From NCBI RefSeq assembly GCF_006717075.1, contig NZ_VFQC01000001.1, forward strand, positions 2,589,501 through 2,653,500: 64,000 nucleotides of DNA. The letters are read 5' to 3'. The notes under the pieces were generated by a model that searched no databases, had not been told where the DNA came from, and saw only the letters and a program-made list of their open reading frames with translations. The position numbers and the translations under genes were made by a program. Position 1 is the stretch's first letter; every line of letters starts with the position of its first letter. The stretch is from Haloactinospora alba (GTDB lineage Bacteria > Actinomycetota > Actinomycetes > Streptosporangiales > Streptosporangiaceae). Shown here piece by piece: positions 45,282 to 54,064 of this stretch.

Positions 45282-45392
45282 GTGCCCGAGACCGTCCACA
45301 CACCGTCCGCTGCCGGCTGCAGTTGCGGCCCCGGTTGCTCGTGCGGCTGCCAGAGCGGCGGCCCGTGCTCCTGCTCCGGCGGCTGCGGCTAG
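45282..45392 (+). CDS. Metallothionein-like cysteine-rich peptide (36 residues)
   Basis: 36 residues with eight cysteines, all in the last 24 positions (13, 15, 19, 21, 23, 29, 31, 35), arranged as CxC pairs in a Gly/Ser/Pro background: CSCGPGCSCGCQ then CSCSGGC. This is typical of metal-thiolate peptides binding Cu, Zn or Cd. A very strong ribosome site AAAGGAGGAAAG precedes the GTG by four bases. The frame is open back to a GTG overlapping the cydB stop, but that would add an uncharacteristic Arg-rich leader with no ribosome site. No similarity to a named metallothionein could be tested. Confidence 0.75.
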   Translation: MPETVHTPSAAGCSCGPGCSCGCQSGGPCSCSGGCG

Positions 45393-45409
45393 TTTCTCCC
45401 CCTACGAAC

Positions 45410-45448
45410 GCGCACGGGTTGCTCTCTTCCGGACGACAGCCCGTGCGC
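45410..45448 (+). terminator. Terminator after the Cys-rich gene
   Basis: Perfect 9-bp stem GCGCACGGG/CCCGTGCGC with a 21-base loop, 17 bases after the stop codon. It would close the cydAB-metallothionein unit. Confidence 0.6.
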
Positions 45449-45619
45449 GGGCACCTCAGTCACCGGTGCGTTCCGCCGGTCACGGGACGCGTCGGGGGCG
45501 GTCCCGGAAGCCGACCGCTTCTCCTGAGTGGAACGCCCAACCGCCGCGGGGACCGGTGTGACACATATCGTGCTCGTATCCGAAGAGGCACGCGGCGCGA
45601 CGCTCCCATACTGGAAAGC

Positions 45620-46327
45620 GTGCATAGCTCACCCCACGAACGTCCGCCGTTTCCAGAGGCCAGTGTCGCTGCCCCGATCCCGTCCAGTGAGCACAGGGGG
45701 TACCAGCGCCAGCAACGGTCCGCTTCCCCGCTCGCGTCCCAACGGCGGGCGAACCTCGTGCACATCGCCGCCGAGCTGTTCGCCAGGAAGGGGTTCCAGT
45801 CGACCACGGTCCGCGAGATCGCCGACGAGGCGGGGATCCTCTCCGGCAGTCTGTACCACCATTTCGACTCCAAGGAGTCGATCGTCGACGACATCCTCTC
45901 GTCCTTCCTCACCAGCGTGGTGGACGCCTACCGGACGGCGGAGGCGCAGGGCGGCGACCCTCGCGAGGTCCTCGCCCGCCTGGTCCGGGCCTCCTACTCC
46001 GCCCTCGACAGTCACCGTTCCGCCGCCACCGTGCTGCACAACGACTGGAACTACCTGCGGCAGCTCCCGCGATTCGACTACCTGCACACGACCGAACGCG
46101 ACATCCAGCGGATCTGGACCGGTGTACTCACCGACGGCCAGAGCAGAGGCGTGTTCCGGTCGGACATCGATCCCGAGCTCACCTGTCTGATGCTGCGGGA
46201 CAGCATCCGGGGCAGCGTGCGTTGGCACCAGCCCGACGGGAAATCCGCCACCTCCGAACTCGCCCGGCACACCATCACCGTGCTCCTCGCCGGTATCAGC
46301 GCCGACGGGGATGACGAGACGCCGTAA
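45620..46327 (+). CDS. TetR family transcriptional regulator (KstR2-like)
   Basis: 235 residues. The DNA-binding helix-turn-helix reads FQSTTVREIADEAGILSGSL followed by YHHFDSKESIVDDIL, closely resembling mycobacterial KstR2, a repressor of cholesterol-ring degradation genes that senses acyl-CoA. The C-terminal ligand domain has DSHRSAATVLHNDWNYLR and IRGSVRWHQPDG. Start GTG at 45620 with GGAAAG five bases before; a disordered 45-residue leader precedes the domain. The target is unknown; the serine hydrolase gene downstream is a candidate. Confidence 0.88.
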   Translation: MHSSPHERPPFPEASVAAPIPSSEHRGYQRQQRSASPLASQRRANLVHIAAELFARKGFQSTTVREIADEAGILSGSLYHHFDSKESIVDDILSSFLTSVVDAYRTAEAQGGDPREVLARLVRASYSALDSHRSAATVLHNDWNYLRQLPRFDYLHTTERDIQRIWTGVLTDGQSRGVFRSDIDPELTCLMLRDSIRGSVRWHQPDGKSATSELARHTITVLLAGISADGDDETP

Positions 46328-46393
46328 ACCGTCCCGGAGACCGGGAGTGTAGGCTCGTGGCCCGGTCCGGACCGGCAGTCGAAAGAGGTGACC

Positions 46394-47632
46394 GTGGTCG
46401 AGAACACCGAGGTGCACGGAACACACGCCCCGGGATTCGGCCGGGTGCGGGATGTCTTCGCGAAGAACTTCGCCCGCGGGTTGGAGACCGGTGCGGCGCT
46501 GTCCGTATACGTCGGCGACGAGCTCGTCGCCGATCTGTGGGGCGGGGTCGCCGACCACAGGACGGGACGGGCGTGGACGCGCGACACCCCGTGCTTCGCC
46601 TTCTCGTGCACCAAGGCGATGACCGCTGCCGCGGCGCTCCGGGTGGCCGAGCACCGGGGCTACGACCTCACGGCCCCGGTCTCCTCCTGGTGGCCGGAAT
46701 TCGGCGCCCGGGGCAAGGAGAGGGTGACCGGAGAGCACCTGCTGTCGCACCAGAGCGGTCTTCCCGCTTTCGCACGGGACGTGTCGGTGGCCCAGGCCGC
46801 TGACCCGAAGGCGATGGCGGACCTGCTCGCGGACCAGGCACCGGAGTGGGAACCGGGCACCGGACACGGCTACCACACCTACACCTTCGGTTGGCTCGCC
46901 GGGGAGATGGTGCGCAGGATGGACGGCCGCACCGTCGGCCGGTACGTGTCGGAGGAGATCGCGGATCCGCTGGGTCTGGACCTGTGGGTCGGCGCTCCCG
47001 ACACGGTCGTCGAGCGCACGGCACGGCTGACGTCGGGCTCCGGTGCGTCGGGATCCGAGCAGCAGGCCCCGTCCTCGGGAACGGGAGCCGCCACGCACGG
47101 AAAGCCCCCAGAGGAGAGCGGCAGCGCGGCGGCACGCCTGGCCGAGGCCGCCGGCGACCCGCTCAGCGCCCTGTCCCGCAGCATGCGCAGCCCCGACGTC
47201 AACGGGGTCACGGGCCGGTTCAACAACCGGGACGTCCTCGCGGCGGGATGGCCGGCGGCGGGGCTCGTCACGACCGCCCACGGGCTCGCCGGTTTCTACC
47301 GGAACCTGCTCGCCGGCCGGATCCTGGAACCGGACACCCTGCGGAACGCGATCACTCCCCGAGTGAACGGGCCGGACAACGTGCTGTGCATGGACAGCTC
47401 GTTCGGACTCGGTTTCATGCGCCCGTCCCTGGTCTTCGCCGTTCCCCGGGCGGCACAGGGCGGGGCGTTCGGGCACACCGGATTCGGCGGGTCGATCGGA
47501 CTGGCCGATATCGAGCGGGGAATCTCCCTGGGGTACGTAATGAACCGGACAGGGGCCGAAATGTCCGGCGGATTGCGCGCCATGCGGCTCGTCAAAGCGG
47601 TCTACGACAGTGTGGGGAAATCGGAGGACTGA
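46394..47632 (+). CDS. EstB-type serine hydrolase (beta-lactamase family)
   Basis: 412-residue enzyme with the class C beta-lactamase fold and esterase or peptidase activity. The nucleophile motif SxxK appears as FSCTKAM (near 75), the Tyr motif as GYHTYTFGW, and the third motif as FGHTGFGGS. An insert rich in Ser/Gly/Gln lies at about 220-245. No signal peptide, so cytosolic. Substrate unknown. GTG at 46394 has GAGG six bases before; a GTG two codons earlier is also possible. Confidence 0.87.
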   Translation: MVENTEVHGTHAPGFGRVRDVFAKNFARGLETGAALSVYVGDELVADLWGGVADHRTGRAWTRDTPCFAFSCTKAMTAAAALRVAEHRGYDLTAPVSSWWPEFGARGKERVTGEHLLSHQSGLPAFARDVSVAQAADPKAMADLLADQAPEWEPGTGHGYHTYTFGWLAGEMVRRMDGRTVGRYVSEEIADPLGLDLWVGAPDTVVERTARLTSGSGASGSEQQAPSSGTGAATHGKPPEESGSAAARLAEAAGDPLSALSRSMRSPDVNGVTGRFNNRDVLAAGWPAAGLVTTAHGLAGFYRNLLAGRILEPDTLRNAITPRVNGPDNVLCMDSSFGLGFMRPSLVFAVPRAAQGGAFGHTGFGGSIGLADIERGISLGYVMNRTGAEMSGGLRAMRLVKAVYDSVGKSED

Positions 47633-47656
47633 CGTCGCCCGCGCACCCCGCTGGCG

Positions 47657-47685
47657 CCGCCCTGCGGCACGCTGCCGCAGGGCGG
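47657..47685 (+). terminator. Terminator after the serine hydrolase
   Basis: Thirteen-base perfect stem CCGCCCTGCGGCA/TGCCGCAGGGCGG with a CGC loop, 25 bases after the stop. Confidence 0.8.
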
Positions 47686-48041
47686 GTCCGACCGGGTGGG
47701 GAGGACACGCAGCCGCGGGGAATGGCAGAAAGCACGGCTGCGCGGCTGTCCGGTCGGCTGCGTCCGAACCCAGCACGCACCCGGTGAGCGGAACAGGGAT
47801 GCGTACGGACGCCGCCGGCAACGATTCCGTTTTCACTTCCGGAACCGCACCGCTCACGAAGAATTCTCCGCCCCAACGGCGAGTTCCGGAAGACCCACAC
47901 CGGTCCCAAATAATGTCCCTGCTTCCTGTGGGTCCTGAGCCCCAGCCGGTTGGACCGGACCGGGATCGGTAATGTTCGGGAGGAAAACACCCCGTCCGCG
48001 CGGACCAGCGAAAACCCGCACACGGCCCCTCCCCGGGAAGG
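47686..48041. other. Gene-free interval
   Basis: No reading frame here has a ribosome site and a protein-like composition on either strand. It lies downstream of both flanking genes, which converge on it, so no promoter is required. Confidence 0.5.
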
Positions 48042-48311
48042 TCACCCGATTCGGACCGCCACCAGATATGCGCCGGGAGAATCGGCGTCCACGATATCCG
48101 TTATTTTCCACACCTGTTGGCTCACCGTGAAAGTGTCCCCCACTCGCACGTCGATCATAGTGTTCAGACGCCATTCGCTCGGGCCGCCGATTTTGGCGAC
48201 GGGATTCCCCGAATCGTCGGTCCAGAACCGGCCGCCACCCACAGGCCCACCCTCGAACCGGTCGTTGCGGCCGTAACCGACGGTTTCCTGCGCGCCGATC
48301 TCGTGAGCCAC
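48042..48311 (-). CDS. Small conserved protein of DUF6406 type
   Basis: 89 residues. The second half (MIDVRVGDTFTVSQQVWKIT then DIVDADSPGAYLVAVRIG) is a compact beta-rich domain seen in actinobacterial small proteins, I believe DUF6406. Function unknown; similar proteins often occur near secretion or toxin loci, but I see none here. The GTG at 48311 has GAGAGGGG six bases before; a longer frame to 48407 lacks one. Conserved TWD/WTDDSGNPVAKIGG precedes the domain. Confidence 0.6.
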   Translation of the reverse strand: MAHEIGAQETVGYGRNDRFEGGPVGGGRFWTDDSGNPVAKIGGPSEWRLNTMIDVRVGDTFTVSQQVWKITDIVDADSPGAYLVAVRIG

Positions 48312-48556
48312 GTCCGCCCCTCTCCCGCTATCCGAACGTTCCGCCCGGCAATGAGTATCCCGAAACGCACCGACACAATCCGTCCGTGACATATCTGCGC
48401 GGAGCACCCGACTTTACCGTTCGGATGTGCGGTTGCCTATGGATGCGTCGTGCCGTTTCCGCCCTCTCCTCTCCGGGAAAGCGCTTTCTCCCCGTCGCGG
48501 AGACGGCGGCGCGGGAGAGGAATGCCGGCCGCGGGAGCGCGGGGACATCCGGTTCG

Positions 48557-48602
48557 GGCATTACTGGGCCCGTCGCCCCGGGGCGACGGGCCCAGTAATG
48601 CC
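48557..48602. terminator. 46-bp perfect palindrome after secA2
   Basis: Each half is GGCATTACTGGGCCCGTCGC followed by CCC, and the halves meet without a loop. It lies five bases beyond the secA2 stop on the minus strand and is therefore most simply its terminator. The rest of the 48312-48606 interval is non-coding and probably carries the promoter of the small minus-strand gene. Confidence 0.8.
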
Positions 48603-48606
48603 GTTC

Positions 48607-50922
48607 CTATGCCGAGGGGGAACGCGGAGGCTGCCCCAGCGCGGTTCTGACCTTTCCGGCGAACGTCTCCAGCGCGCTGCTGAAGGGGTGGTCGTGGACC
48701 ATGTACGTCCAGGTCATGGACGGGCGTTTGATTCCCAGCGCCGTGACGTCGATACGGCCGTCAACCGCTTCGGCCTGTCCGAACGTTTCCGCGGCGCGCG
48801 CCCTGGCCTCGTCCAGGAAGCCCTTGAACGCGGGCACCGCGTCCCGGTTGAACTCGTCCAGCGGATCCCGGCGTCCCAGGAAGCGCAGGTGGATCCCCTC
48901 CCTGAGCTCCGCCAGGAACGCGTTGTGGTCGGTCCATCCCCGGTCGAGGTGGTAGAGGGTGATCAGCCGGGCCGCGCGCGCGACCTCCTCCGCGCCGACC
49001 TCGGCCACCAGGTCGGCGTGCCGCGTCGGGCAGTCGACCGCGAGCTGCCGGTCCCCCAGGTTCTCGCGGAGTACGGCTTCGCGATGCTCCAGTACCACAC
49101 CACGTTGGACGTCGATGAGTTTGTTGTACCGCCAGGTGTTGCGGTGCGCCTCAACCAGTTGCCCCTGTGCGACACGCTGCGCGTGGTCGACCATGGGGGG
49201 CCATCCGGGGTCGGTGATCTCCCCGTCGGCGTTCACGGCGTAGTTGCGGACATCGGGCGCGTTGGTGGCGATGAGCTCGTCGTCGGCGCTGACGAAGAAG
49301 GTCGAGCTTCCGGGGTCGCCCTGCCGGCCGGCGCGGCCGCGGAGCTGGTCGTCCAGCCGGCTGCTGGGATAGCGCCCGAAACCCATGACGTAGAGACCGC
49401 CGGCCTCCACCACCCGTTCCCGGTCGCTCATGTCGCTGCCGCCGAGCCGGATGTCGGTACCGCGTCCGGCCATCTGGGTGGACACCGTGATCGCGCCGTA
49501 GGTTCCGGCCTCGGCGATGATGGACGCCTCGTCCGCGTCGTTCTTGGCGTTGAGCACGACGCAGTCGAGCCCTTCGGCGTGGAGCCGCTTCGCCAGCGCC
49601 TCGGACTCGGCGACGTCCTGGGTCCCGATGAGGATGGGGCGCCCGGTGGCGTGTGCCGAGGTGACCTCGGCGACCAGCCCGTCCTCCTTCTCCTCCCGGG
49701 TGGCGTACAGTCTCCCGACCCCGTCGGTACGGACACACGGCTTGTTCGGCGGGATGACGGCGACCTCGAGTTCGTAGAACTCGCGCAGCTGCTCGGCAAC
49801 GGCCATAGCGGTTCCGGTCATGCCGCACAGCGTCGGGTAACGCACCGCCAGCGCCTGGACGGTGATCGAGTCCAGCACCTCCCCGGTGTCGGAGGCCGCA
49901 ACCCGCTCCTTCGCCTCCACGGCCGCCTGCAGGCCGTCCGGCCAGCGCTGCAGCAGCGCGATCCGGCCCCGCGACTCGTTGATCAGCTGGATCCCGCCCT
50001 CACGCACCACGTAGTGCACGTCGCGCTGCAGCAAAACGTGGGCGTGGAGTGCGAGGTTGACCCGGGGGAGCACCGACGTGTCGTCCTCGGAGTAGAGGTC
50101 GATGTCGCCCAGCTCGCGCTCGACCTCGTCGATGCCGGCATCCGTGAGCTGGACGTTGCGCCCCTCGTCGTCCACCTCGTAGTGGAGCCGGGGGGTCAGG
50201 CCGCGTACGAGTTCGGCCATCTCCACGTCGGCGCTCGAGCTCTCCGCGGCTCCGGCGAGGACCAGCGGAACCCGCGCCTCGTCGACGAGGACGGAGTCGG
50301 CCTCGTCGATCAGCGCGACGCTGGCCTCGCCGAGGACGCGTTCGTTCTCCTCGGTGACCATCCGGTCGCGCAGCACGTCGAACCCGAGCTCGCTGACCGA
50401 GGCGTAGGTGACGTCGGCCGAGTACGCGTTCGCGCGCTCCTCGCGGGTGGACTCCTCGCCCACCCAGGACACGGCGACGCCCAGGAGTTCGTAGAGGGGG
50501 CGCATCCACTCCGCGTCCCGCCTCGCCAGGTAGTCGTTGACGCTGAGGACGTGCACGCCCTGCCCCCGGAGGGCGAATCCGGCGGCAGCCAACGCCCCGG
50601 AGAGCGTCTTGCCCTCACCGGTGGCCATCTCGGTGATGTGCCCGTCGAGCAGGGCCATGACCCCGAGCAGTTGGACGTCGTAGGGGCGCTCGTCCAGCGT
50701 GCGCCGGGCGACCTCCCGTCCCAGGGCGCACAGTTCGATCAGATCGGCGCGTTCGTAGGGAAGCTCGGCGTTGCCGAGCTCGGCGGCCCGGTCGGTGAGC
50801 TCGTCGCGGGTGAGTTCCCGCAGTTCGGGCTCACGGGCCTCGATCGGTTCCAGGAGCTTGGTATAGGGGCGCAGATCCGCCGCGCCGGGCTTCCCCAGCA
50901 GCCGGCGGACGCTCTCAGCCAT
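48607..50922 (-). CDS. secA2: Accessory preprotein translocase ATPase SecA2
   Basis: 771-residue SecA motor. Walker A TGEGKT at 101-106 in ITEMATGEGKTLSGALA, DEAD-like VALIDEADSVLVDEAR, and the second motor domain with STQMAGRGTDIRLGG and LRGRAGRQGDPGSSTFF. It lacks the C-terminal Cys/His zinc motif of the housekeeping SecA and is shorter (about 770 versus 900 or more), as in actinobacterial SecA2, which exports a small protein subset. ATG at 50922 (MAESVRR) is preferred; a GTG four codons upstream is possible. Confidence 0.9.
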   Translation of the reverse strand: MAESVRRLLGKPGAADLRPYTKLLEPIEAREPELRELTRDELTDRAAELGNAELPYERADLIELCALGREVARRTLDERPYDVQLLGVMALLDGHITEMATGEGKTLSGALAAAGFALRGQGVHVLSVNDYLARRDAEWMRPLYELLGVAVSWVGEESTREERANAYSADVTYASVSELGFDVLRDRMVTEENERVLGEASVALIDEADSVLVDEARVPLVLAGAAESSSADVEMAELVRGLTPRLHYEVDDEGRNVQLTDAGIDEVERELGDIDLYSEDDTSVLPRVNLALHAHVLLQRDVHYVVREGGIQLINESRGRIALLQRWPDGLQAAVEAKERVAASDTGEVLDSITVQALAVRYPTLCGMTGTAMAVAEQLREFYELEVAVIPPNKPCVRTDGVGRLYATREEKEDGLVAEVTSAHATGRPILIGTQDVAESEALAKRLHAEGLDCVVLNAKNDADEASIIAEAGTYGAITVSTQMAGRGTDIRLGGSDMSDRERVVEAGGLYVMGFGRYPSSRLDDQLRGRAGRQGDPGSSTFFVSADDELIATNAPDVRNYAVNADGEITDPGWPPMVDHAQRVAQGQLVEAHRNTWRYNKLIDVQRGVVLEHREAVLRENLGDRQLAVDCPTRHADLVAEVGAEEVARAARLITLYHLDRGWTDHNAFLAELREGIHLRFLGRRDPLDEFNRDAVPAFKGFLDEARARAAETFGQAEAVDGRIDVTALGIKRPSMTWTYMVHDHPFSSALETFAGKVRTALGQPPRSPSA

Positions 50923-50990
50923 TCGTCCGAACACCACCCAAGGGTAACGCTGACGGGGCGCTGTGCGTTCCCGGTGTTCACCCCGGGGTT

Positions 50991-51062
50991 CGACACTTGT
51001 CCGGGAGTGGATAAAATCGTCAACCGAAGTTCGACATTGTCGTACCACTAACGACATTATCG
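50991..51062 (+). promoter_or_regulatory. Repeated CGACA-x-TGTCG elements upstream of glpD
   Basis: Three related sites: CGACACTTGTCCG (50991-51003), a perfect CGACATTGTCG (51032-51042) and CGACATTATCG (51052-51062). The last two are 20 bp apart centre to centre and end 30 bases before the glpD start. They look like half-symmetric operators for a GlpR/DeoR- or IclR-type regulator; the protein is not in the window. Confidence 0.5.
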
Positions 51063-51091
51063 ATTATCAGCCCGGACAGGAAGACTTCGTG

Positions 51092-52663
51092 ATGCGTACG
51101 CTCCCTCAGCAGACCCACCCCATCCGGGAACGGACCCGCGCGGAACTCACCCGTGGAACATTCGACCTCCTTGTTGTCGGCGGCGGCATTCTCGGCACCT
51201 CCGTGGCCTGGATGGCCACCCAGGCGGGGCTGCGGGTCGCCATGGTCGACGCGGGGGACTTCGCCGGAGCCACGTCCAGCGCCTCCTCCAAACTCGTACA
51301 CGGCGGGTTGCGTTACCTGCAGACCGGCGACGTCCGGCTGGTGGCGGAGAACCACCGGGAACGGCGTGCCCTGTCCGGGGATGTCGCTCCCCACCTGGTC
51401 ACTCCCCGGCCGTTCCTGGTCCCCGTGTACCAGGACGGCCCGCACAGCGCGGCCAAGATGGGAGCGGGCGTGTTCCTGTACTCCGCACTCTCCGCGTTCG
51501 GCGACGGCCTCGGCCGCCTCATGACCCCGCGTCGTGCCCAGCGCCTCGTGCCCTCGCTGCGGACCGACGGACTGAAGGCGGTGGCGGCCTACCACGACCA
51601 CCAGATGAACGACAGCCGGATGGCGATCATGACCGTGCGTGCGGCCACCGACGCGGGAGCGGTGGTACTCAACCACGCTCAGGTCGAGGGGCTACGGACC
51701 ACACACGGCCGGGTGACCGGCGCGGAGCTGCGCGACCGGGTGGACGGCACCGAGTTCGGCGTCGACGCCCGACTGGTACTCAACGCCACAGGGCCGTGGG
51801 TGGACCACCTGCGCCGCATGGAGGACCCCGCCGCGGACCCGAGCATCCGGCTGTCCAAGGGGTCCCACCTGGTCGTCAAGGCCGACCGGCCGTGGAGCGC
51901 GGCCCTCACCGTTCCCGTGGACAAGTACCGGGTCTCGTTCGCCATCCCCTGGGAGGACCGGCTCCTGCTGGGGACGACCGACGAGGAGTACACTGACGAT
52001 CCTGCCGAGGTCGGGGTCACCTCCCGCGATGTCGAGCAGATACTCGGCGAGGCCGGGACCGCCGTCGACAGCGCACAGCTCTCGTCCGACAAGATCGACT
52101 ACTCGTTCGCGGGCCTGCGGGTTCTCCCCGGCGGGCCCGGCGCGACGAGCGCGGCCAAGCGCGAGACCGTGGTGACGTCCGGCCGCGGTGGGATGCTGTC
52201 GGTCTCCGGCGGCAAATGGACGACGTACCGCCACATCGGTCAGGTCGTGCTGGACCGGTTGCGCAGGATCCGCTCGGTTCCGCTGGCCGAGGACATGGCA
52301 CCGACCCTGCGTACCGTGCCGCTCCCCGGGATCGGCCAGCCCGAGGCGGTGGCGCACCGGCTCATGGCCGACGGCGACCCGCCGGCCCACATGGACCCGC
52401 TGGTGGCCCGCCACCTGGCCACCCACTACGGCAGCCTCGCTCTGGACATAGCGGCACTGGTACGCGCCGATCCCTCTCTCGGGGCCCGCATCCACCCCGA
52501 CGGCCCCGACATCTGGGCCCAGGTCGCCTTCGCCCGCGACTACGAGTGGGCCGTCACCGCCGACGACGTCCTGCGTCGCCGCACCACGGTCACTGTCCGG
52601 GGGCTGGACACGGCCGACGTCCGGCAACGGACCGCCTCACTGCTGGAGGGGCGCGCCGGCTGA
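51092..52663 (+). CDS. glpD: Glycerol-3-phosphate dehydrogenase (FAD, aerobic)
   Basis: 523-residue membrane-associated flavoenzyme that oxidises glycerol-3-phosphate to dihydroxyacetone phosphate and reduces quinone. The FAD-binding DLLVVGGGILGTSVAWMATQ and SKLVHGGLRYLQTGDVRLVA are diagnostic, as is ISFAIPWEDRLLLGTTDEEY (here VSFAIPWEDRLLLGTTDEEY). The C-terminal domain ends with DDVLRRRTTVTVRGLD. AGGAAG lies eight bases before the ATG. It stands alone, without glpK or glpF. Confidence 0.95.
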   Translation: MRTLPQQTHPIRERTRAELTRGTFDLLVVGGGILGTSVAWMATQAGLRVAMVDAGDFAGATSSASSKLVHGGLRYLQTGDVRLVAENHRERRALSGDVAPHLVTPRPFLVPVYQDGPHSAAKMGAGVFLYSALSAFGDGLGRLMTPRRAQRLVPSLRTDGLKAVAAYHDHQMNDSRMAIMTVRAATDAGAVVLNHAQVEGLRTTHGRVTGAELRDRVDGTEFGVDARLVLNATGPWVDHLRRMEDPAADPSIRLSKGSHLVVKADRPWSAALTVPVDKYRVSFAIPWEDRLLLGTTDEEYTDDPAEVGVTSRDVEQILGEAGTAVDSAQLSSDKIDYSFAGLRVLPGGPGATSAAKRETVVTSGRGGMLSVSGGKWTTYRHIGQVVLDRLRRIRSVPLAEDMAPTLRTVPLPGIGQPEAVAHRLMADGDPPAHMDPLVARHLATHYGSLALDIAALVRADPSLGARIHPDGPDIWAQVAFARDYEWAVTADDVLRRRTTVTVRGLDTADVRQRTASLLEGRAG

Positions 52664-52665
52664 AC

Positions 52666-52687
52666 GGTGCGCTGGCGTCAGCGCACC
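52666..52687. terminator. Bidirectional terminator between glpD and the CvnD gene
   Basis: Perfect 9-bp stem GGTGCGCTG/CAGCGCACC with a 4-base loop, overlapping the stop codon of the convergent CvnD gene. Confidence 0.7.
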
Positions 52688-53262
52688 ATACTGCCCTGCT
52701 GCTGTCCGGACTCGACCTCCATCGCGCGTTTCACGAGCCGCACCAGGACAGTGAGCACGGACTCCCGGTCCCGGGCGTCGCACCAGATGATGGGAACCTC
52801 CGGGGCGAGGTCGAGCGCGTCCCGGAGCTCGCCCTCCGTGTAGCCGGGATCGTCGTCGAACGTGTTGATCGCCAGCATGAACGGCATCCGGTACTGCTTC
52901 TCGAAGTAGTCCAGGGCCTGGAACGAGTCCTCCAGCCGCCGCGGGTCGGCGAGGACAACAGCCCCGAGCGCTCCACGGACCAGGTCGTCCCACATGAACC
53001 AGAACCGCTGCTGTCCCGGCGTACCGAACAGGTAGAGGGTCAGGTCGGTCTCGAGCGAGATCCGCCCGAAGTCCATGGCGACGGTGGTGCTGGTCTTGTC
53101 GGGGGTCTTGGAGAGGTCATCGATGCCCGTGCTGGCCTCGGTTACCGCGCCTTCGGTGCGCACTGGAGGGATTTCGGAGACCGCTCCTACGAACGTTGTC
53201 TTTCCGACACCGAACCCGCCGGCGACGATGATCTTGGTGGAGAGTTGCGGTGAGTCGTGCAC
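52678..53262 (-). CDS. CvnD-type small GTPase (conservon), orphan
   Basis: 194-residue Ras-like/MglA-like GTPase. The P-loop is VAGGFGVGKTTFVGAVSE at 13-30; STTVAMDFGRISL is switch I; LYLFGTPGQQRFWFMWDDLV is switch II with the Gly-Thr-Pro-Gly form; NTFDDDPGYTEGEL takes the place of NKxD. These are CvnD hallmarks. The usual partners CvnA (kinase-like), CvnB (roadblock) and CvnC (DUF742) are absent on either side, so it works alone or with distant partners. GTG start with a weak ribosome site. Confidence 0.9.
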   Translation of the reverse strand: MHDSPQLSTKIIVAGGFGVGKTTFVGAVSEIPPVRTEGAVTEASTGIDDLSKTPDKTSTTVAMDFGRISLETDLTLYLFGTPGQQRFWFMWDDLVRGALGAVVLADPRRLEDSFQALDYFEKQYRMPFMLAINTFDDDPGYTEGELRDALDLAPEVPIIWCDARDRESVLTVLVRLVKRAMEVESGQQQGSMVR

Positions 53263-54064
53263 TGGTTTTCTCTAGCTTCTAGCGACGCTGGGACGGGGAA
53301 TTCATTGGTTGGTATCGCATGCCACGCCGTGAACCTAGCACCGTTGCGTGTCGTGGGGGGACAGAACGGTGCAGAGCACCAGCGAGACGGAGCCTCGCGC
53401 GTTGGGGCGCCCGCGCTGCGCCGGTCGGGACGGACAGTATGAATCATGCAGCGCAGACCTTCGCAAGGTATTCCGAAACCGGCGTTGAAACCAGCGGACT
53501 CGCGGTATACGGCGAACACGAGGATAACGGCGTGGTAGCCCTCGCACGGTCAGCTGCGGCCGGATTTCTCCCGCTGAGCGAGGAACGCTCACCTGGTTAC
53601 CCCGGGCGACACCATTCATCACACCAGGAAACAAGATTTTTTACCACATTGTGAGCGTCCCATTCCGGCCACGGAGGGAACTGGGCACGGCAGGGAAAGG
53701 CGCACTACCGTGGGAAAACGGCCCGCGCAGCGTGGCAGCGGCTTGTTCCTGGCACACGATACGGCGCCACCACGCCGCGGCGGGCGGTTTCCGGGGTCAG
53801 GGACCCGACGCTTCCACCGAAGCGTTCGGACCGGGTGGAAGCGGTGTCCCCGCCCCTCCGGAGGTGCCGCTGGCCCGTGCACCGTCCGCACGGGCCAGCG
53901 GCGGCCGACCGGACACGCGCTGCCGCGAGGGGCGCTGTGGTCATCGCCACCGACGCATCCGACCGGCTGCTTTCCCCGAGGCCAGCTACGCGCCCCCCGC
54001 GGACCCCTTAGGATTGGGCCGGTACCTAGCCCCGGTATGCAGGCCGAAGGAGCCGTTTCACCCC
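53263..54064. other. 800-bp region without an identifiable gene
   Basis: Frames exist on both strands but none has a convincing ribosome site or protein-like composition. It must contain the CvnD and hisS promoters. An AT-rich run (GATTTTTTA near 53634) might mark a promoter or terminator. Remnants of the missing conservon genes are not recognisable. Confidence 0.45.

Noticed and set aside
45090-45392. A 100-residue form of the Cys-rich protein starting at a GTG overlapping the cydB stop
   Set aside because: No ribosome site and an Arg-rich leader with no protein-like features, whereas the short form has an excellent site.
45629-47857. A 742-codon minus-strand frame over the TetR and EstB genes
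   Set aside because: Antisense shadow; both plus-strand genes have clear family motifs.
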